A stretch of 57,653 bases of DNA from JBOHDX01 sp050700835. Its GTDB lineage: Bacteria > Actinomycetota > Actinomycetes > Propionibacteriales > Nocardioidaceae. The stretch covers positions 1 through 57,653 of the forward strand of contig JBOHDX010000102.1 of assembly GCA_050700835.1 (NCBI GenBank), in the 5' to 3' direction. Within the stretch, counting starts at the first letter, position 1. Every line of letters starts with the position of its first letter. Under the pieces are notes generated by a model, which did not search any database, was not told the origin of the DNA, and worked only from the letters and a program-made list of their open reading frames with translations. The translations under genes were made by a program, and so were the position numbers. Shown here in pieces: positions 17,411 through 26,299 of this stretch.

Positions 17411-19162
17411 CTACCGGGCGTCGACGGCCAGCCGGCTGGCAGTCTCCAGTAGTGCGGCGTGGACGAACGCCTGCGGCAGGTTGCCGCGCATCTGCCGCTG
17501 TGCCACGTCGTACTCCTCGGACATGAGCCCCGGTGGACCGCAGGCGGCTCTGGTGCGCTCGAACCAGCGGAATGCTTCCACGTCCCTGCCCTGCTGGCTC
17601 AGGGCGAGGGCCATCGTGAACCCGCAGAGCAGGAACGCGCCCTCGGCCTGGCCGAGGGGCCGAGAGTCGGGGGCGAAACGGTAGACGTAGCCGTCACGGA
17701 CCAAGTCGTGCTCGACCGCCGCGAGCGTCGCCAGGGTGCGGGGATCGTCGGCCGCCAGGGCACCGCGGACCGGTGGCAGCAGCAGCGCGGAGTCGACGCC
17801 GGAGTGCTCGGGGCTGCGCTGCCAGGCACCGCTGTCGGCGAGGCAGCGCTTCGAGGTCTCGGCGAGGATCGTCTCGGCCAGCGCCGAGAACCGGGCGCCT
17901 TCCGCCGCGGGCACCCGGGCGCCGATCTCGCGCAGGCCCGCGACGACGGCGAGCCGTGAGTGCGCCCACCAGGCGTCGTCGAGCTCCCAGATGCCGGCCT
18001 CCGGCTCCTGCCAGCGGCGCTCGATCACGTCCGTCACGACATGGATGGCACGGTGCCCGTCGGTGTCGAGCCGTTCGTGTCGCGACGCGCTCGCCAGCAG
18101 CTGCAGGATCTCGCCCAGGGAGTCCAGCTGGAACTGTCCGTTCACCCAGTTGCCCACCACGGCGCGGCCGCCGGGGTAGCCGGCCAGTCGCAGCGTGGTC
18201 TCCTCGGGCAGCGGCCGCCCGTCGGGCCGGTACGCCGGGACCAGCCGGTCGCCGTGCTCCAGCACCCGAGCGACCACGAACGACACGGCGGCATCGAGGA
18301 GCGCGTGCCCATCGCAGAGACCGGCGGCGATGCCCGCATAGCACTGGTCGCGCAGCCACACGTACCGGTAGTCGTAGTTGCGGCCCGCCTCGGCCCGCTC
18401 CGGCAGTCCGAGGGTGGCGGCCGCGACCATCCCACCACCTGTGGTCGTGAGTCCACGCAGGACCGCGTAGGAGTGCTGCGCGTCGTGTGGGGCGACGGTC
18501 TTGTCCAGCTCCGGCACCGCCGCGGCCCACGCGTTCCGGGTCCCCTCCCACGCGACGTCCGGGTCGACCGGCTCGCCGAGCCTGCGGTCGGACAGCTCAA
18601 GCACGAGGTCGTGGTGGGTGCCGCCGGCGACCTCGATCTCCACCACGAACCGCCCGTCGTCGGTCAATTCGGCATCGGCCGCCCCCGACCATCGCAGCCG
18701 CAGGTCGCCAGTGACGGCGGCCCAGCGGCCGTCGTCGTCGCGGTCGATACGCCGCATGGACCGTCGGCCGAAGCCGCCGCGCACGTCGAGCACCACGCGT
18801 ACCCTCACGTCGTGCTCGACCGCGGCGATCCGGCGCAGCAGCACCAGCGTGCGCGGGTCCCCGGGGAAAGCCAGTGCGTCGTGGCACTCGACCCGGTTGC
18901 CGTTGGTGACCCACCTGTTGCGCCACACCAACGTGCCGGGTTCGTAGTAGCCGCCCCACACGAACGTGTCCACCGGCGTCACCGCGTAGACGCCCTCACC
19001 GCCCATCATCGACGACAGAACGGCGTCGTCGTCCCAGCCAGGCGCACACAACCAGCCGATGTCCCCGCGGGGGCCGCAGAGCGCGCCGCGTTCACCGTCG
19101 GCCAGCAGGGCGTACTCGCGGAGCACGTGCGGCGGGAACTCGCGGCCCGTGCCGGACCTCAT
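17411..19162 (-). CDS. Glycoside hydrolase family 15 protein (glucoamylase/trehalase-like)
   Basis: A 583-residue cytosolic GH15 enzyme. The N-terminal beta-sandwich covers about 1-215 (REYALLADGERGALCGPRGDIGWLCAP is the typical start) and the (alpha/alpha)6 barrel follows. Key segments are GRNYDYRYVWLRDQ (260-273) and EAGIWELDDAWWAHS, where Glu393 is the likely general acid. The frame is complete. Members hydrolyse terminal alpha-glucosidic bonds, including trehalose in actinobacteria. The start overlaps the stop of the enolase-superfamily gene (ATGA), making this the last gene of the eight-gene operon. No signal peptide is present, so its substrate would be intracellular. Confidence 0.9.
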   Translation of the reverse strand: MRSGTGREFPPHVLREYALLADGERGALCGPRGDIGWLCAPGWDDDAVLSSMMGGEGVYAVTPVDTFVWGGYYEPGTLVWRNRWVTNGNRVECHDALAFPGDPRTLVLLRRIAAVEHDVRVRVVLDVRGGFGRRSMRRIDRDDDGRWAAVTGDLRLRWSGAADAELTDDGRFVVEIEVAGGTHHDLVLELSDRRLGEPVDPDVAWEGTRNAWAAAVPELDKTVAPHDAQHSYAVLRGLTTTGGGMVAAATLGLPERAEAGRNYDYRYVWLRDQCYAGIAAGLCDGHALLDAAVSFVVARVLEHGDRLVPAYRPDGRPLPEETTLRLAGYPGGRAVVGNWVNGQFQLDSLGEILQLLASASRHERLDTDGHRAIHVVTDVIERRWQEPEAGIWELDDAWWAHSRLAVVAGLREIGARVPAAEGARFSALAETILAETSKRCLADSGAWQRSPEHSGVDSALLLPPVRGALAADDPRTLATLAAVEHDLVRDGYVYRFAPDSRPLGQAEGAFLLCGFTMALALSQQGRDVEAFRWFERTRAACGPPGLMSEEYDVAQRQMRGNLPQAFVHAALLETASRLAVDAR

Positions 19163-20277
19163 CGACGCACCTGGTACGCCGCGGCCTTGTCGGCGTCGAA
19201 CGTGTAGCCGTGTCCGGGCCGGGTCGCCTGCACCGGCACCGAGCCGCCGTCCCCGGACTCAGTGCCGTCGAGCAGGAGGTGCTCGATCCGGACGTGGTCG
19301 TGGAACCACTCCAGGTGCCGCAGGTTCGGTGTCGCGGCGGCGACGGGTGCGTGCAGGTGCGGGGCACAGTGGCCGGACACCTGAAGGCCGTGGCTGGCCG
19401 CGACAGCAGCGGCCCGCAGCCACTCGGTGTAGCCGCCGGCCCGGGTCGCGTCGACCTGCAGGCAGTCCACCGCCCCGGCGGCACACATCCGCCGGAAGTA
19501 GGTGATGTCGGTGCCGTACTCCCCCGCGGTCACGTCGGTGTCGACCAGGTCGCGCACCTCACGCAGACCGGCGAGGTCGTCGGAGCTGACCGGCTCCTCG
19601 AACCAGTCGACACCGAGGTCGGCCGCGGCCCGCCACAGCCGCACCGCCTGCTTGCGCGTGTAGGCGCCGTTCGCGTCCACGAAGAGCTGGGGTGCGTCGC
19701 CGATCGTGCTGCGCGCGGCGGCGATCCGCGCCAGGTCGCGCGGCACGTCGCCGCCCCAGTCCTGGCCGATCTTGATCTTCACCCGGCCGATGCCCTGACC
19801 GTCGACCCAGCCGGCCAGCTGCTCGGCTTGGCGTGAGTCGTCGTAGGTGGTGAAGCCTCCGCTGCCGTAGATCGGCACTGCGTCATGCACCCGGCCGAAG
19901 AGATCGACCAACGGGATGCCGAGCACGCGAGCCTTGAGATCCCACAAGGCCACGTCAACCGCGGAGATGGCGTACCCGACGGCGCCGGCGCGGGTGGCGT
20001 TGCGGGCCGCCCGCACCATCGCCTCCCACGACCCGGGTACGCCCAGCACGTCTCGGCCGACGACGACCGGAGAAAGCAGGTGCTCGACGAGGTCCGCGCA
20101 GGCGGCCGGGCCGTAGGTCCAGCCGAACCCGACGGAATCACCGGCACTGGCATGGACGACAACCAACGTGGTGGAGTCCCACGCGGCCGTCCCGTCCGCC
20201 TCGGGTTGGTCCGTCGGCACGGTGTAGGCGGCCACCCGCACCGACTCGACCGCCGGCGCGGAGCCGCGTGCTGCCAC
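19159..20277 (-). CDS. Enolase superfamily enzyme (mandelate racemase/muconate lactonizing type)
   Basis: A 372-residue two-domain enzyme: capping domain to about 130, then a TIM barrel. The catalytic pair is the KxK motif Lys167/Lys169 (VKIKIG), metal ligands are Asp201 (DANG), Glu227 (WFEEP) and Glu253 (AGEYG), and His303 (SGHCAPHLH) sits where the mandelate-racemase subgroup has its base. This set is typical of racemases and sugar-acid dehydratases, and the context with a sugar oxidase-like pair favours dehydration of an aldonic acid, as an inference. The GTG start is 7 bp after the TPP-enzyme gene with GAGGG upstream, and its stop overlaps the GH15 start. Confidence 0.88.
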   Translation of the reverse strand: MAARGSAPAVESVRVAAYTVPTDQPEADGTAAWDSTTLVVVHASAGDSVGFGWTYGPAACADLVEHLLSPVVVGRDVLGVPGSWEAMVRAARNATRAGAVGYAISAVDVALWDLKARVLGIPLVDLFGRVHDAVPIYGSGGFTTYDDSRQAEQLAGWVDGQGIGRVKIKIGQDWGGDVPRDLARIAAARSTIGDAPQLFVDANGAYTRKQAVRLWRAAADLGVDWFEEPVSSDDLAGLREVRDLVDTDVTAGEYGTDITYFRRMCAAGAVDCLQVDATRAGGYTEWLRAAAVAASHGLQVSGHCAPHLHAPVAAATPNLRHLEWFHDHVRIEHLLLDGTESGDGGSVPVQATRPGHGYTFDADKAAAYQVRR

Positions 20278-20284
20278 GTCGCCC

Positions 20285-22090
20285 TCAGCCGTCGGTGTGC
20301 TTGTCGTCGCCGTGCGGCAGGAACTCCTGTGCCTTGGTCTTGAGCCCCTCCTTGATCACGCCCCAGCGACGGCTGTCGCCCTTGGCCAGCGCGAGCGCGG
20401 CGTCCTTCATCTGCTCGAATGTCGCGTGCGGAGGGATCGGCGGCACGTCGGGGTCGGTGTGCACGTCGAGCACTGTCGGCCGGTCCGCCGACAGGGCCTC
20501 GTCCCAGGCAGCGCCCAGATCGTCCGGGTCGGTCACGGTGCGCGCGCCGAGACCGAGGCTCGCGGCGAACCCGGCGTAGTCCACGTCCGGGATCCGTTGC
20601 GACTCGTCGAACCGCGGCGCGCCCTCCATCGCCCGCATCTCCCAGGTCACCTGGTTGAGGTCGTTGTTGTGCAGCACCGCCACGACCAACCGAGGATCGG
20701 CCCATTGCTGCCAGTAGTGCTTGATCGTGATCAGCTCGGCCAGGCCGTTCATCTGCATCGCGCCGTCGCCGGCGAACACGACCACCGGACGGTCTGGGTG
20801 CGCGAACTTCGCACCGATGCCGTACGGCACCCCCGGTCCCATGGTGGCCAGCGTGCCCGACAGCGACCCCCTCATCGCGCCGGTGAACCGCAGGTGCCGG
20901 GCGTACCAGTTCGCCGACGACCCCGAGTCGGCGCTGACGATCACGTCCGGTGGCAGTCGCGAAGACAGCTCCCAGAACAACCGCATCGGGTTGACCGGCT
21001 CGGCCTTGACCATCGCCTCGGCCTCCATCGTCTGCCACCACGACGCGACCTTGTTCTCGATGCCACGCCGCCAGCCGTCGTCGTCCTTCGGCTTGAGCAA
21101 CGGGAGCAGGGCAGCCAGCGTGGCCGCGGCGTCGCCGACGAGGTTGACCTCGGTCGGGTAGCGCATCCCGATGTTCTTGGGGTTGATGTCGATCTGGACC
21201 GCGCGGGCCTGGTCGAAGCCGGGCAGGAACTGCGTGTACGGGAAGCTCGACCCGACGATCAGCAACGTGTCGGCGTCCATCATCATCTCGTAGCTGGGCC
21301 GGGTGCCGAGCAGACCGATCGAGCCGGTGACGTAGGGCAGGTCATCGGGTATGGAGTCCTTGCCCAGCAACGCCTTGGCCACTCCGGCCCCGAGCACCTC
21401 GGCGACCTTGGTGAGCTCGGTGCGCGCACCCCTGGCTCCGTGGCCGGCCAGGATGGCAACCTTGTGCCCGGCGTTGAGCACCTCGGCGGCGCGCTGAACG
21501 GCGTCGTCGTCGGGCGAGATCGTGGGCAGGTCGATGCCGAGCGAGGATGGCACCATCTTGAACGCGTGTGTAGGCGCGGAGTAGTCCAGCTCCTGCACGT
21601 CGGACGGGATGATCAGCGCCGTCGGCGCATGCTCGGCTATCGCGATCCTGATCGCCCGGTCGAGCACGTTCGGCAGCTGTTCGGGCACCGTGACCATCTG
21701 CACGTAGTCGCTGGCGACGTCCTTGTACAACGTCATCAGGTCGACCTCCTGCTGATAGGAGCCGCCCATCGCCGACCGGTTGGTCTGGCCGACGATCGCG
21801 ACTACCGGGACATGGTCGAGCTTGGCGTCGTACAGACCGTTCAGCAGGTGGATCGCGCCGGGACCGGACGTCGCGACACAGACACCCAGCCGGCCGGAGA
21901 ACTTCGCGTATCCGACCGCCTCGAACGCCGACATCTCCTCGTGCCGGGCCTGCACGAACATCGGTTTGTTGTCGGCGCGCCCCCACGCGGCCAGCAGCCC
22001 GTTGATGCCATCCCCGGCGTAGCCGAAGACGTGGTCGACACCCCACTCGCGCAAGCGGCTGAGCAGGTAGTCGGCGACGGTCATGGACAT
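20285..22090 (-). CDS. Thiamine pyrophosphate-requiring enzyme (pyruvate oxidase/acetolactate synthase-like)
   Basis: A 601-residue three-domain TPP enzyme. The N-terminal PYR domain begins TVADYLLSRLREWGVDHVFGYAGDGINGL and has the activating Glu51 (ARHEEMSAF). The central domain spans about 195-340. The C-terminal PP domain holds the TPP/Mg site GDGAMQMNGLAE ... LHNNDLN. The sequence follows the poxB-like branch, which decarboxylates pyruvate, more than classic IlvB. Two ATGs are possible: 22090 (GGAGG four bases upstream) and 22084, which forms an ATGA with the GMC stop. It lies between the GMC dehydrogenase and the enolase-superfamily gene; its true keto-acid substrate is open. Confidence 0.88.
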   Translation of the reverse strand: MSMTVADYLLSRLREWGVDHVFGYAGDGINGLLAAWGRADNKPMFVQARHEEMSAFEAVGYAKFSGRLGVCVATSGPGAIHLLNGLYDAKLDHVPVVAIVGQTNRSAMGGSYQQEVDLMTLYKDVASDYVQMVTVPEQLPNVLDRAIRIAIAEHAPTALIIPSDVQELDYSAPTHAFKMVPSSLGIDLPTISPDDDAVQRAAEVLNAGHKVAILAGHGARGARTELTKVAEVLGAGVAKALLGKDSIPDDLPYVTGSIGLLGTRPSYEMMMDADTLLIVGSSFPYTQFLPGFDQARAVQIDINPKNIGMRYPTEVNLVGDAAATLAALLPLLKPKDDDGWRRGIENKVASWWQTMEAEAMVKAEPVNPMRLFWELSSRLPPDVIVSADSGSSANWYARHLRFTGAMRGSLSGTLATMGPGVPYGIGAKFAHPDRPVVVFAGDGAMQMNGLAELITIKHYWQQWADPRLVVAVLHNNDLNQVTWEMRAMEGAPRFDESQRIPDVDYAGFAASLGLGARTVTDPDDLGAAWDEALSADRPTVLDVHTDPDVPPIPPHATFEQMKDAALALAKGDSRRWGVIKEGLKTKAQEFLPHGDDKHTDG

Positions 22091-23805
22091 GGTGCCTCCA
22101 ATGTGGATCGACGTTCGGCTAGCCGTGCGGCGGCGCGCGCGGCGACGGACATGATGGTGAGGGCGGGGTTCGCTGAGCCCTGGGTGGGCAGCACGCTGCC
22201 GTCGGTGATCAGCAGGTTCGGGACCGCGAATGCTCGGCAGTCGGAGTCCACCACGCCGTGCCGCTCGTCGGCCGCCATCCGGGCGCCGCCGACCAGGTGT
22301 GCGTACCGTTCGAAGGTGATGACCTCGTCCGCACCGGCCGCCCGCAGTACCTGCTCCATCACCTCGCGGGCCGCCTGGACCAGCGCATTGTCGTTGTCGC
22401 ACTTGCTGTAGGAGAAGCGAGCCACTGGCATCCCGTGCCGGTCGGTCTCGTCGGCGAGCGTGACGCGGTTGTCGGCCTTCGGGAGGAACTCGCACAACGC
22501 GCCCAGGCACGACCAGTGCACGTAGTCGCGCATGTAGCGCCGCAGCGACGCGCCCCAGTGCCCCTGTCCTGCGACGTGCTCGGCCCAGGTGATCGGCAAC
22601 GGCGACACCGTCTGGATCGAGAATCCACGCTGGTACGGCTTGGACGGGTCGGTCTCGTAGAACTCCTCCGTCGAGACCTCCGGCGGCGGCGCTTTGTACA
22701 TCCGGATCTCGGCGTCGAACCGGCCCGCCGTCTGGGGTGCCCCCTGCACCATCAGGTAGCGCCCGACCTGGTCGAAGTCGTTGCACAGGCCTTCCGGGAA
22801 GCGCTTCGACGCCGAGTGCAGGAGCAGCCGCGGTGTCTCGATCGAGTAGCCGGCCACGATCACGTGTGCGGCGCGCTGGTGATGCTCCACTCCGTCCCGA
22901 AGGTACGTCACGCCGGTCGCGCGACCGGTGCGCTGGTCCACCTCGACCCGCGTCACCATGCAGTCGGCCCGCACCTCGGCGCCGTGTGCCAGGGCGTCGG
23001 GGACGTGGGTGATCAGCGGGGACGCCTTGGCATTGACCTTGCAGCCCTGCAGGCAGAAGCCGCGATAGATGCAGTGCTGGCGGTGGCCGAAGCGGCCGTT
23101 GGCGATCGCCACCGGTCCCACCTTGGTGAGCAGCCCGATCCGGTCGGCTCCGCGCTGGAACACCTCACCGTTGCCGCCCACCGGGTGTGCGGTGTGGGGG
23201 TAGCGATGTGGGTCGCCCCACGGCCAGTCCTCCCCCGCCACCGGCAGCTCGCCCTCGATCGCCTCGTAGTAGGGCTTGAGGTCGGCGTAGCCGATCGGCC
23301 AGTCGGCGCCGACGCCGTCCTGGCTCGCGGTGCGGAAGTCGCTGGGGTGGAAGCGCGGCACGTAGCCGGCGTAGTGGATCATCGACCCACCCACGCCACG
23401 ACCGGAGTTGTTCGACCCCAACGGCACCGGATCGGCGCCGTCGATCACCCGTGGCTCGGTCCAGTAGAGGTGGTGCGAGCCGGCCTCGTCGGACACCCAG
23501 TCACGGTCGGGATCCCAGAACGGCCCGGCGTCGAGTGCAACGACGCGCCAGCCGGCGCGGGTGAGCCGTTGCGCCATCGTGGCGCCGCCGGCTCCGCAGC
23601 CGACGATCACGGCGTCCACCACATCGTGGTCCTCGAAGCGCCGCATGTCGGCGCGCAGGCGGTGGTTCGTGCGCTCCTGTCCGGCCGGGATGAGCCACGC
23701 CGACTCGTTGCGCGCGCGTACCGAGTCGGCGGAGCCGTCGCGGAACGGCCCCCAGCGGCGGGTCGTGCGGCCTTCAGGCGCAGTCGTCCCGCTGCTCCCG
23801 CTCAC
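22081..23805 (-). CDS. GMC family FAD dehydrogenase with cysteine cluster (gluconate/glucose dehydrogenase-like)
   Basis: A 574-residue flavoprotein. The dinucleotide-binding motif is VDAVIVGCGAGGATMAQRLTRAGW (about 63-86), with GVGGSMIHYAGYV in the FAD site, and the C-terminal GMC segment AGADEVITFERYAHLVGGARM ... SVLPTQGSANPALTIM. Cys245, Cys251 and Cys255 (HCIYRGFCLQGC) have the +6/+4 spacing of the 3Fe-4S ligands in the catalytic subunit of bacterial FAD glucose dehydrogenase, as recalled. About 60 extra N-terminal residues lack a Tat motif, so it seems cytosolic. The GTG overlaps the stop of the small-subunit gene (GTGA at 23802-23805). The substrate is probably a sugar, aldonate or alcohol. 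Confidence 0.88.
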   Translation of the reverse strand: MSGSSGTTAPEGRTTRRWGPFRDGSADSVRARNESAWLIPAGQERTNHRLRADMRRFEDHDVVDAVIVGCGAGGATMAQRLTRAGWRVVALDAGPFWDPDRDWVSDEAGSHHLYWTEPRVIDGADPVPLGSNNSGRGVGGSMIHYAGYVPRFHPSDFRTASQDGVGADWPIGYADLKPYYEAIEGELPVAGEDWPWGDPHRYPHTAHPVGGNGEVFQRGADRIGLLTKVGPVAIANGRFGHRQHCIYRGFCLQGCKVNAKASPLITHVPDALAHGAEVRADCMVTRVEVDQRTGRATGVTYLRDGVEHHQRAAHVIVAGYSIETPRLLLHSASKRFPEGLCNDFDQVGRYLMVQGAPQTAGRFDAEIRMYKAPPPEVSTEEFYETDPSKPYQRGFSIQTVSPLPITWAEHVAGQGHWGASLRRYMRDYVHWSCLGALCEFLPKADNRVTLADETDRHGMPVARFSYSKCDNDNALVQAAREVMEQVLRAAGADEVITFERYAHLVGGARMAADERHGVVDSDCRAFAVPNLLITDGSVLPTQGSANPALTIMSVAARAAARLAERRSTLEAPCP

Positions 23806-24464
23806 CGGTCACCTGGTACGGGATCGAGGTCGAGCTGGTCGCGGACCTCCCACGGCTCCCAACGGTCCACGCCGGCGTTCTTGTAGCCACGCGGGTACGC
23901 CGGGCCGGAGAATCCCATCTCGTTCCACGCCCAGGGGTGGGAGTAGAACGCGGTGCAGGCGTAGCGGGTCCACAACGACCACACCCGGCTGGCGGTCATC
24001 CCATGCCACTGCCCGGTGGTGTTCTGGACGGCCTGCACGACTGACCGCTGGTCCTCGAAGTCGAGGCGCGCGAAGCCGTGGGAGTAGGCGTCGCGAGCGT
24101 CGTCGTCCAGTGCGGTCAGGGTGTCCCGCCAGGCCTGGCCGTCCTCGGGCAGGTCGGCGTAGCGCCAACCGTCGGTGGATCCTTCGGCCAACCGGGCGTC
24201 GATCATCTCGAGCACGGGCACACGTGGCTCGTCGTGCTGGTCGAGCAGCAGGTCGAGCAGCGGGCGGGCGATCGCCTCCTCCGTCTCGGTGAAGAAGACC
24301 ACCGGCAGTGATGTGCCGAGTCGTCCCAGCACCACCGCGGCCGTGACCGAGTCCCACGCCCCGGACTGAGCCAGCACGTCGAAGCCGGGAAAACGTGGCT
24401 GCGCGCCGCCGGGCGTCGTGCCACCGGTCGCCGGAGACTGCGTGTCGCGGGCGCGAATCGGCAT
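23802..24464 (-). CDS. Gluconate 2-dehydrogenase subunit 3 family protein
   Basis: A 220-residue protein with the subunit 3 fold (about 55-190: VVFFTETEEAIARPLLDLLLDQ, IDARLAEGSTDGWRYADLP, FARLDFEDQRSVVQAVQ, TRYACTAFYSHPWAWNEMGFSGPAYPRGY). In known complexes this small subunit binds and helps export the GMC catalytic subunit as a hitchhiker, usually with a Tat signal; here the N-terminus (MPIRARDTQSPATGG) has none. The ATG overlaps the preceding membrane-protein stop by one base (TGATG) and its own stop overlaps the GMC start. The pair would form a two-subunit dehydrogenase. Confidence 0.88.
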   Translation of the reverse strand: MPIRARDTQSPATGGTTPGGAQPRFPGFDVLAQSGAWDSVTAAVVLGRLGTSLPVVFFTETEEAIARPLLDLLLDQHDEPRVPVLEMIDARLAEGSTDGWRYADLPEDGQAWRDTLTALDDDARDAYSHGFARLDFEDQRSVVQAVQNTTGQWHGMTASRVWSLWTRYACTAFYSHPWAWNEMGFSGPAYPRGYKNAGVDRWEPWEVRDQLDLDPVPGDR

Positions 24465-24907
24465 CAGCGCTCCCGGCGCAGCACCGAGGCGACCAGCCCC
24501 ATGCCGCCCACCAAGGTCACGAGCAGGGGAGCCAGCAGCGGTGGGCCCATCTCCATGTTGTAGCGCGCGTTGCGCCAGCCGCCGGGCTTCTGTGCGATAC
24601 CGCGCGCGTGCAGGAACGTGCCCTGCAACCCGTTGGCCACGATGACCGCCGACGCGATGGGCAGCGCGGTGTGCGCCGCGCGCTCACTCACCACCCCGGC
24701 CACTCCGGCGGCAGCGCCCACCGGGCCGAGCACGACCGGCAACCACATCAGCCGGTTGCCGAAGCTGGCCGAGTCGTGCTCGAAGTAGATCTCGGCCGCA
24801 GCCACCAGCGCGCCGGCGGCGGTCAGGCCGGCCAGTGAGCGCTCGAACCGTCCGGTGCGTACGTCCTGCAGGACTTCGTCGACGATGCCTTCGGGCGCAT
24901 TGCTCAT
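24464..24907 (-). CDS. Small membrane protein of unknown function in the GMC operon
   Basis: A 147-residue protein with about four hydrophobic segments: LAGLTAAGALVAAAEIYF, LMWLPVVLGPVGAAAGVAGVV, TALPIASAVIVANGLQGTFL and LLAPLLVTLVGGMGLVASVL. The loop between the last two (HARGIAQKPGGWRNARYNMEMGPP) has conserved-looking charged and aromatic residues. The ATG at 24907 has GGAG six bases upstream; an ATG at 24913 would overlap the preceding stop. No family is recognised. Tight coupling to the dehydrogenase genes suggests a membrane anchor or electron-transfer partner, though no heme or quinone motif is visible. Confidence 0.72.
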   Translation of the reverse strand: MSNAPEGIVDEVLQDVRTGRFERSLAGLTAAGALVAAAEIYFEHDSASFGNRLMWLPVVLGPVGAAAGVAGVVSERAAHTALPIASAVIVANGLQGTFLHARGIAQKPGGWRNARYNMEMGPPLLAPLLVTLVGGMGLVASVLRRER

Positions 24908-24909
24908 GG

Positions 24910-25245
24910 TCATCTCCTGCTCGATCGAACCGCTGTCAACAGGCCTAGCACGCCGGCCACCGCTCCGCTCACCAACGCCGGCCGGCGGTACGTCGGGGAC
25001 GCCCCCGCGAGGGCGGCCATGCTGGCGGCGTGCGCAGCCTCGACGAGCACCACGGGCGTGCGTACCCTCGCGCCGAGGCCGGCGAGAGCGACGGCCTCGA
25101 CGATCTGGCGGGCCCCGAGCACGTGGATCACGTCGATGTCGGCCGAGGACGGCCCCTGGTTGCCCAGCAGCCGCATCAGGTCGGGTCCGCGCAGCAGCAA
25201 GGCGGCTCCCCAGGCGGCTCCCAGCAGCGCCGGGGCACGGCTCAC
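24910..25245 (-). CDS. Small membrane protein of unknown function (111 aa)
   Basis: A 111-residue protein with a GTG start that overlaps the stop of the SDR gene (GTGA at 25242-25245). Hydrophobic segments are at about 4-20 (APALLGAAWGAALLL), 37-57 (VLGARQIVEAVALAGLG), 61-75 and 85-103. The pattern IDVIHVLGARQIVEAVAL resembles small actinobacterial membrane proteins of the DUF4267 kind, but this is not certain. The overlap and position between SDR and the other membrane-protein gene argue strongly that it is real and translated with the operon. Confidence 0.68.
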   Translation of the reverse strand: MSRAPALLGAAWGAALLLRGPDLMRLLGNQGPSSADIDVIHVLGARQIVEAVALAGLGARVRTPVVLVEAAHAASMAALAGASPTYRRPALVSGAVAGVLGLLTAVRSSRR

Positions 25246-26267
25246 CGCAGACTCCGGAGCAGCCGCCAGCCGGCACCGGCCATGACCGCTCCGGCGCCGG
25301 CCAGCACGCCGTGGTGCTGGCTCAGCCAGAGCTGGACGCTGGTGTCGGTCGACTTGTCGTCGAACTCGCCGTGGCTGCCGAAGTCGTGGCCGTCCGGCCC
25401 GTCGGCTGGCTCCCACAGGTTCACCGGCTGGTCGGGACTGCGCGGCTGCGACGTCTGCTGGGAGGAGAAACCCGTCCTGGCCAGGTAGCGGTCGAGCAGA
25501 CCGGGGGCGATCGCGTTGGCCGCCAACGTCGCCATGGTGCTGGCGCCGACCCAGTACTCCCGGCGGCGCGGGTGGTCGGCGGCGTACAACACGCCGGCGG
25601 CGGCGACCTCGGGCTGATAGATCGGCGGCACCGGCTGGGCGTGCCGGGGCAGGCGTGACAGCACCCAGGAGAACTGCGGCGTGTTGACCGCCGGCATCTG
25701 CACCATCGTCACCGCGATGTTGCTCTTCTCGTGCAGCAGCTCGCAGCGCAGTGCCTCGTGGAACCCCTGAATCGCGTGCTTGGCCCCGCAGTAGGCGCTC
25801 TGCAGCGGGATCCCGCGGTACGCCAGGGCCGAGCCCACCTGCACGACGGTGCCCCGGTCGCGGGTGCGCATGCGCTCAAGCGCGGCCATGGTGCCGTAGA
25901 CGTACCCGAGATAGCTGACCTCGGTGACGCGTTTGTACTCGGCCGGCCGGATCTGGTCGAACGGCGCGAACACGGAGGTGAACGCGACGTTGACCCAAAC
26001 GTCGATGGGGCCGAGCTGGTTCTCCACCTGCTCGGCCGCGGCGTAGACGGCGTCGGCGTCGGCGACATCCAGCGAGATCGGCAGCGGGGTGCCTCCGAGC
26101 TGGCGCACGCGTTCGGCGGCACCGTCCAGGCCCGCCTTGCCACGTGCCAGCAGGGCGACCTTGTCGCCACGTCGGCCGAAGCCCTCGGCGACGGCACGAC
26201 CGATGCCACCGCTGGCGCCGGTCACGACGACGACTCGCGGGTCGCCTCGTTCGGTGTCAGTATCCAT
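25242..26267 (-). CDS. SDR family oxidoreductase with C-terminal extension
   Basis: A 341-residue short-chain dehydrogenase. The nucleotide-binding motif TGASGGIG lies near 18-25, the NAG-like position reads VNVAFTS, the catalytic Ser is in VGSALAYRG and the YxxxK motif is YCGAKH. A classic SDR ends near residue 240; here about 90 further residues are polar (SSQQTSQPRSPDQPVNLW) and end in a hydrophobic segment (GVLAGAGAVMAGAGWRLL), possibly a membrane tail. The ATG at 26267 is chosen; a start at 26288 adds seven residues. It is the first gene of the eight-gene operon and is divergent from a MarR gene, with palindromes between them. Confidence 0.88.
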   Translation of the reverse strand: MDTDTERGDPRVVVVTGASGGIGRAVAEGFGRRGDKVALLARGKAGLDGAAERVRQLGGTPLPISLDVADADAVYAAAEQVENQLGPIDVWVNVAFTSVFAPFDQIRPAEYKRVTEVSYLGYVYGTMAALERMRTRDRGTVVQVGSALAYRGIPLQSAYCGAKHAIQGFHEALRCELLHEKSNIAVTMVQMPAVNTPQFSWVLSRLPRHAQPVPPIYQPEVAAAGVLYAADHPRRREYWVGASTMATLAANAIAPGLLDRYLARTGFSSQQTSQPRSPDQPVNLWEPADGPDGHDFGSHGEFDDKSTDTSVQLWLSQHHGVLAGAGAVMAGAGWRLLRSLR

Positions 26268-26299
26268 GGGTCCATCTAGCAACACCATGTGCGAGGCCG

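Noticed and set aside
20297..22411. A 704-residue plus-strand frame over the TPP-enzyme gene, and similar long frames at 22258-23886, 5539-7008 and 34020-35675
   Set aside because: All are antisense to genes with intact catalytic motifs and show no domain of their own.
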